Assembly (NCBI GenBank): GCA_050290225.1
Contig: JBNKHG010000078.1
Location: 1-37,545 of the forward strand
Length of the DNA: 37,545 nucleotides
Reading direction: 5' to 3'
Origin: JBNKHG01 sp050290225
GTDB taxonomy: Bacteria; Pseudomonadota; Gammaproteobacteria; Pseudomonadales; Cellvibrionaceae
Of this stretch, positions 33,610 to 37,545 are shown piece by piece; position 1 is the first letter of the stretch, and each line of letters opens with the position of its first letter. The notes under the pieces are model-generated. The model saw only the letters and a list, made by a program, of their open reading frames with translations, made no database searches and had not been told where the DNA came from. A program made the translations under genes and the position numbers.

Positions 33610-34233
33610 TCAAGGGGAGACACAGCCTTGCCGTGTTCCATTCTCTGCAATTGTTACTTCTTTTAACTGCTTGTCATGCAGTTTTGACAGCACAAGCAAT
33701 GCACTGACAGCGCCCAATAGGGCAAGCCCCATATCGGACTGTGTATCCCACACATACCCCTGAGTGCCCAAAAAGGCGTCGGCGGCCTCGTCCGAGGCCA
33801 GTGCGACCCACCATTCAATCAGTTCATAAAAAGCACTGAATGCCAGGCAAACGGATACTACAAAGACATTACGCCAGGCTTTCCCATTGACAACCTGTTT
33901 GCGTATTAATATTTCCCGTGCCAGTAATGCGGGTACAAAACCCTGGAAAAAATGGCCGACCTTGTCGTAATTGTTTCTTTCCGCCCCCAGTAGACCGTCA
34001 AAAAAAGGCACTTCGGCGTAGGTGTAGTGACCACCAATCATCAGCACGATACAGTGTATCAAGATGAAAAAATAGAGAATGGGGGTTAGCCTGAAGGATT
34101 TATAGGTCGCCAACAGCAATACACCCCCGATGAGTGCCGGGGCCACTTCCAGGAACCAGGTAAGGTGATCTTTTGGCTCAACGCCGGACCAAACCAGAAT
34201 AGCAGCATAAATTGTGATCCAAAGGTACTTGAT
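33610..34233 (-). CDS. yjdF: YjdF-like (DUF2238) membrane protein, start codon apparently ATC
   Basis: The frame encodes about 207 residues with roughly six membrane segments and the DUF2238 pattern: WSGVEPKDHLTWFLEVAP, GGHYTYAEVPFFDGL, RNNYDKVGHFFQGFVPALLARE, SAFYELIEWWVAL and WDTQSDMGLALLGA. Length agrees with YjdF of E. coli (~209). No ATG, GTG or TTG precedes the family N-terminus in frame; the first is GTG 34146, which would remove 29 conserved residues. A GGAG site at 34246-34243 lies 9 bp before an ATC at 34233-34231, exactly where an ATG would be expected. So either ATC is used, or a start mutation has crippled the gene. It follows a MAPEG gene by 40 bp. Confidence 0.75.
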   Translation of the reverse strand: MKYLWITIYAAILVWSGVEPKDHLTWFLEVAPALIGGVLLLATYKSFRLTPILYFFILIHCIVLMIGGHYTYAEVPFFDGLLGAERNNYDKVGHFFQGFVPALLAREILIRKQVVNGKAWRNVFVVSVCLAFSAFYELIEWWVALASDEAADAFLGTQGYVWDTQSDMGLALLGAVSALLVLSKLHDKQLKEVTIAENGTRQGCVSP

Positions 34234-34273
34234 GGCAGGTGACTCCTGAAATGATTTTTGATGAAAGGCCTTG

Positions 34274-34813
34274 TCAGCTTACCATGGCGGCAAACTGGTG
34301 GATAAACAGAATAAGTAGCAACAGTACCGTAGGGTAAAAAGTCAGCGCGAAGCCGAAAGCCCTCGGTGGTGCTCCCTTACGGTACCCTTTGAAAAAGCAG
34401 ATCCGTCCAATCGCAAACAACAGTGAAGCCAATGGGATGGCGGACAGCCAGGACATGGGCATCAGTAGACACCAGGCGGCATAAGTACCAATGGCGATGA
34501 TAAATTGCTCCAGGGTGTTTTGCAGCAGGCTTTGAAGAAGTTTTGCTTCGCGGGATCCTGCGGTTGATGCGCTTCCATCGATATCTTCAGGGCTGAAAAA
34601 ACGAAAAATCGCCAGTCGAACTATCAAAGCGATGAAAAACAGTGCAGGAAGCGCCGAGGACAGTCCCAGGATATGCAGTCTTCCCCAAAAATCATTGATT
34701 GAACCCAGGTGAAAGGGATCAAAAACGATACCCCAGCCAAGGGTTGAAACGGAGATGAGCAGCGCCACCGCCATGCCCTTTAGTACGCTTCGCTGTTTTT
34801 CTGATAGGTTCAT
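34274..34813 (-). CDS. MAPEG-family membrane protein
   Basis: 179 residues from ATG 34813 with four membrane segments (about 10-28, 46-68, 100-125 and 150-172). The MAPEG pattern is visible in the middle: LLQNTLEQFIIAIGTYAAW, FAIGRICFFKGYRKGAPPRAFGFALT. MAPEG proteins include microsomal glutathione transferases and eicosanoid-related enzymes; bacterial members are mostly uncharacterised. It is probably cotranscribed with yjdF downstream. Confidence 0.85.
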   Translation of the reverse strand: MNLSEKQRSVLKGMAVALLISVSTLGWGIVFDPFHLGSINDFWGRLHILGLSSALPALFFIALIVRLAIFRFFSPEDIDGSASTAGSREAKLLQSLLQNTLEQFIIAIGTYAAWCLLMPMSWLSAIPLASLLFAIGRICFFKGYRKGAPPRAFGFALTFYPTVLLLLILFIHQFAAMVS

Positions 34814-34893
34814 AGTCAATGCTTTTTAAAGTGCTTGTAGAGCTGACTCGGTGATCGGCCCCGTGTGGCGGATAATTTCAGGCTGTCGCGGGC

Positions 34894-35637
34894 TCATTTC
34901 TGTTCCGCCTGTTCGGGCATTCCCTGCTGTGCGCTCTGTTCGCTTTGTGTTTTCAAAAACCGATCAAGCTCATCAATCACACCCGGATGCTTAATGGTCG
35001 ACAACAAATATTCACTTTGAACTTTCGGCAGGTGCGGCGCAAACACCAGGCGCCCGACGTCGTACCCCAATTTTTTCACTTCATACCGGTAGGCGGTTTT
35101 GTTGGTGTAAATGGCATCGATGCGGCCGCTGATGCACATCTTGATCAGGGCGGGCAGGTGGGTGCTTTCCACCAGTTGTACCTTGTCGGCGGCGATGGCG
35201 TCCAGATAACCGGTTGCGGTCCAACCCCTGACGATGCCCAGGCGCTTAATCTGATCGACGGTGATTTCCGCGCGCTCGGCCTTGACCAGCGAACCCTCTT
35301 CAAGGGCATGCAGTGGCAGGCTGTAATTGACGCGGCCATTTCTGTCGATGTCCGGCCGCCAGCTGGGGTGATCGGGAAACTTGAAGTCGATCTCGCCGGA
35401 CATAAAGGCGTGCAGCAGTCTTTTGACGGGGTAGGCGCGGTAGTGGAAATGGTGGCCCCGGGAGGCGGCAAAGGCATCGAGCAGGTCGCGGGACACACCC
35501 TGGTAGGTTTCATTTTCCGTCCACCAAAACGGTTTGTTCTGGGTGTTTTCCACGCCGATGATGAAATCCCGGGCGTTGGCCTGGAGGCTGGTGAAGAGCA
35601 GGATCACGAGAACGCGGATGAGGCTGATCTTGTTCAC
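34894..35637 (-). CDS. Periplasmic solute-binding protein (PBPb type)
   Basis: 247 residues from GTG 35637 (with GGGTGAG 5 bp upstream; GTG 35643 is an alternative). A signal peptide (ISLIRVLVILLFTSLQANA|R) precedes a type II binding-protein fold (IIGVENTQNKPFWW, YQGVSRDLLDAFAASRG, VKRLLHAFMSGEIDFKFPD, LGIVRGWTATGYLDAI, ISGRIDAIYTNKTAYRYE). No transporter genes are adjacent, so it may be a free sensor-like or orphan component; the C-terminal tail is Gln/Glu-rich. It lies 20 bp after a phosphoribosyltransferase gene on the same strand. Confidence 0.85.
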   Translation of the reverse strand: MNKISLIRVLVILLFTSLQANARDFIIGVENTQNKPFWWTENETYQGVSRDLLDAFAASRGHHFHYRAYPVKRLLHAFMSGEIDFKFPDHPSWRPDIDRNGRVNYSLPLHALEEGSLVKAERAEITVDQIKRLGIVRGWTATGYLDAIAADKVQLVESTHLPALIKMCISGRIDAIYTNKTAYRYEVKKLGYDVGRLVFAPHLPKVQSEYLLSTIKHPGVIDELDRFLKTQSEQSAQQGMPEQAEQK

Positions 35638-35656
35638 TGCCACTCACCCTGATCGA

Positions 35657-36226
35657 TTACGAGCTCTTCAGCTTGACCAGTTTGTCGGCCACATCCGCCA
35701 GTTCCGGTTTGTGCTGGCGGATTTCATCCGGGCTCAGGCCCTGCAATTCGTGGGGGAACACCAGCCAGCGGTCGGATTGGTGGATATAGTAATCCGGCAC
35801 CATATCGGTTTTGTTGTTGACCGGTTTGAAGTAGGGCGTGGCGATGCGGATTTCCGGGGTATTCTTTTTACAGGCTTCTTTCAGGTCAACGATCGTTTGC
35901 TGGATGCTCAGCCCGGTATCGAAAACGTCGTCCACGATCAGCAGCGAATCTTCCGAATGCAGGCGTTTGATGATGTAGGTCAGTCCGTGCACTTTTACGT
36001 GGCGGCTGCGCTCGCCGATGCCGGTGTAGGAAGAGGTGCGGATGGCGATATGGTCGGATTCCACGCCGAGGACATCCAGTAGCTCCTGCACCGCGATACC
36101 CACCGGCGCACCGCCGCGCCAGACACCGACAATATAATTGGGCCGGTATCCGCTTTCGTAAACCTGCATGGCCAGCTTGAAGGAATCGTCGAGCAGTTGC
36201 TGTGCATTGATAAAGATCTTGTCCAA
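35657..36226 (-). CDS. Purine-type phosphoribosyltransferase
   Basis: 189 residues from a TTG start at 36226; CTCC/GGAG lies 6 bp upstream and no ATG occurs before the conserved part (a longer frame to 36430 adds unrelated sequence). The fold shows YIVGVWRGGAPVGIAVQELL (substrate loop), IRTSSYTG and the PRPP-binding motif LLIVDDVFDTGLS, then DYYIHQSDRWLVFPHE, as in xanthine-guanine or hypoxanthine phosphoribosyltransferases. It would join a purine base to PRPP in salvage. A Tsx-like nucleoside porin gene lies immediately upstream on the same strand, which supports nucleobase salvage. Confidence 0.85.
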   Translation of the reverse strand: MDKIFINAQQLLDDSFKLAMQVYESGYRPNYIVGVWRGGAPVGIAVQELLDVLGVESDHIAIRTSSYTGIGERSRHVKVHGLTYIIKRLHSEDSLLIVDDVFDTGLSIQQTIVDLKEACKKNTPEIRIATPYFKPVNNKTDMVPDYYIHQSDRWLVFPHELQGLSPDEIRQHKPELADVADKLVKLKSS

Positions 36227-36417
36227 GGATATCTCCGATGCCGGTAGTCGCGTCGATAAGCCTGGCGGTGGGATTTTCGCTGGGCGCGCGCGAGGTGTCC
36301 GCGCTAAAAAGAGCCAGGCTGGATCAGGCGTTATGGTACTGGCAATGGCACTAAATAGAAAGGTGTGCCGACAGTGACCCGCGTCTTTGGGTAAAGGAAA
36401 AAGGATGCTGGAGGGCG

Positions 36418-37245
36418 TTAAAACCGCCACACCACCAGTGCCTGAATCGCGCTCTCGTCAGTGTCGCCATCGCCGAGTTTGTTCTTCCAGTACTGGTATT
36501 CAATGCCCACGAACAACTCGCTGGCGGTGCCGTAAAGTTGTTCGCCCAGGTCGAGGCGCAATTGGGGTTGGGCAAGTACCCAGGAGTCCAGCTGGGTGTC
36601 CACCAACACCGATCCGTCCTCGAAAATATCCAGGGTCTGGCCGTCGCGGTTGATATATTCGATATGGCCTTCGATGCTGAAACTCAGCCCGCCGATTTTG
36701 AACGGGTAGGCCCAGTTGAAATCCACCATATAGCCTTCGTCCTCATCGCGGATAAAACCGTCGCCCTCGTGGATGTAGGCGGTGGTGTCCAGGTTGGCAA
36801 AGGCGAAGCCGGGCAGCTCCAGGGCCAGGCGGATACCGGGCAGGTACCAGAGGCTATCCACTTCCGGTGCAAAGTTGAAGCCGGCGATCACGCCGATATC
36901 TTTCACCGGGCCAAATTTCAGTGACTTGCCGGTGATGGCGCCAAGGCTGAAGTTGGAGTACCACTCGCCGTAGAATTCATCGCCATCATCGCCGCCGGTA
37001 TCGCTGGATTCACTGGAACTCAGGTGATCGATAAAGAAAAAGTTATCACCGTATTTCCAGCCGCTGGCGTGCTGGAAGGTAATGATAAAGGTGTCCCGTT
37101 CGGCACCGGCGGTAAAGGGCGCATCCAGTTCGCCATACTGCAAGTGTACTTCGTTGGTGGACCAGGTGGCGGCCTGGCTGATTCCCGTGACGCTCAACAG
37201 CAGGGCCGGGAGAATTGCGGTTTGGGTGGAAAAACGGCCTTTCAT
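36418..37245 (-). CDS. Tsx/OmpK-like nucleoside channel outer-membrane protein
   Basis: 275 residues from ATG 37245 with a signal peptide (ending SQA|ATW) and a 12-stranded-barrel-like pattern of alternating hydrophobic strands ending in aromatic Phe (VVWRF). Signatures fit the Channel_Tsx family: WSTNEVHLQYG near the mature start, TFQHASGWKYGDNFFFIDHL, FYGEWYSNFSLGAITG and GIEYQYWKNKLG. Upstream frame extensions lack sense. It should admit nucleosides through the outer membrane, fitting the purine phosphoribosyltransferase gene 191 bp downstream on the same strand. The E/D-rich loop (SSESSDTGGDDGDE) is unusual. Confidence 0.88.
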   Translation of the reverse strand: MKGRFSTQTAILPALLLSVTGISQAATWSTNEVHLQYGELDAPFTAGAERDTFIITFQHASGWKYGDNFFFIDHLSSSESSDTGGDDGDEFYGEWYSNFSLGAITGKSLKFGPVKDIGVIAGFNFAPEVDSLWYLPGIRLALELPGFAFANLDTTAYIHEGDGFIRDEDEGYMVDFNWAYPFKIGGLSFSIEGHIEYINRDGQTLDIFEDGSVLVDTQLDSWVLAQPQLRLDLGEQLYGTASELFVGIEYQYWKNKLGDGDTDESAIQALVVWRF

Positions 37246-37545
37246 GCTCTGCTGTCCTCGACAGTTTCCGGTGAAGCGCTTGCGGACGCTATTTTGAATT
37301 TTTACGGAAAGGTGCGCCAGCCTCAAAAGTTGACATATGTGACAGTTTTTTGCCAAGATCTTTTTGCGATGAATTGACCGCAGTCTTATGAACAGACGAT
37401 ATTTGACACTGATATGTATTGACCTTGTCCAGTCGTTTCTCTCATTTTTCATAAAATGTATACTCATCAAGCACTTGGAAAAGGACAATAGTGGCTATCA
37501 ACGACGGTAGATCACTCTGATATTCGCGGGTCAGAACCGCATGAC
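37246..37545. other. Upstream region of the Tsx-like gene, window end
   Basis: No further gene is supported. TGACATATGTGACA at about 37330-37343 is a near-dyad resembling CRP-type sites in general form, but the spacing is not a clean match. Confidence 0.4.

Overview
The window reads as chromosomal DNA of a free-living, probably aquatic, gammaproteobacterium. This rests on gene content: an NAD-linked formate dehydrogenase, an RpoN-type nas operon, an E. coli YdhF-like aldo/keto reductase, a Tsx-like porin, an Anr/FNR box and an integron-type cassette array. It is an inference, because no rRNA or other marker gene is present. I saw no tRNA, rRNA or CRISPR array.

Region 1 (116-9974) is a formate dehydrogenase locus. 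On the minus strand, a fused FdsG-FdsB subunit is followed by the molybdo/tungsto-catalytic subunit FdsA, FdhD, MobA, a TupA-type tungstate-binding protein and a DUF2478-DUF364 fusion. A divergent ModE-like HTH plus ligand-binding regulator lies upstream. A TupA without TupB/TupC beside an FDH suggests that tungsten may be the metal used. Region 2 (10166-17266, plus strand) holds a DsbA/REC/GGDEF fusion, a two-gene assimilatory nitrate reductase operon behind a consensus sigma-54 promoter, and ydhF.

Region 3 (17267-25177) starts with about 600 bp of decayed genes (an IS transposase start, a MarR-like end, a Bcr/CflA-like transporter start). It continues with a tight five-gene signalling operon: TonB-dependent receptor, YfiR-family periplasmic protein, CHASE8/HAMP/PAS histidine kinase, stand-alone receiver, and REC-GGDEF-EAL. 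The region ends in a broken copy of the 3' part of ydhF, so the whole ~7.9 kb is bracketed by direct repeats of the ydhF 3' end.

Region 4 (25276-29353) is visibly AT-richer and all minus strand. Four of its genes are separated or followed by attC-like sites (three complete, one cut by an IS remnant), so it looks like part of an integron cassette array without an integrase in view. One cassette encodes a HEPN-like protein.

Region 5 (29971-37245) holds a solitary boxB (benzoyl-CoA epoxidase) behind a perfect FNR/Anr box, a YbaK deacylase, a divergent HxlR/DsrE pair around a palindrome, and a minus-strand run of a Tsx-like nucleoside porin, a phosphoribosyltransferase, a solute-binding protein, a MAPEG protein and a YjdF-like membrane protein that seems to lack a standard start codon.
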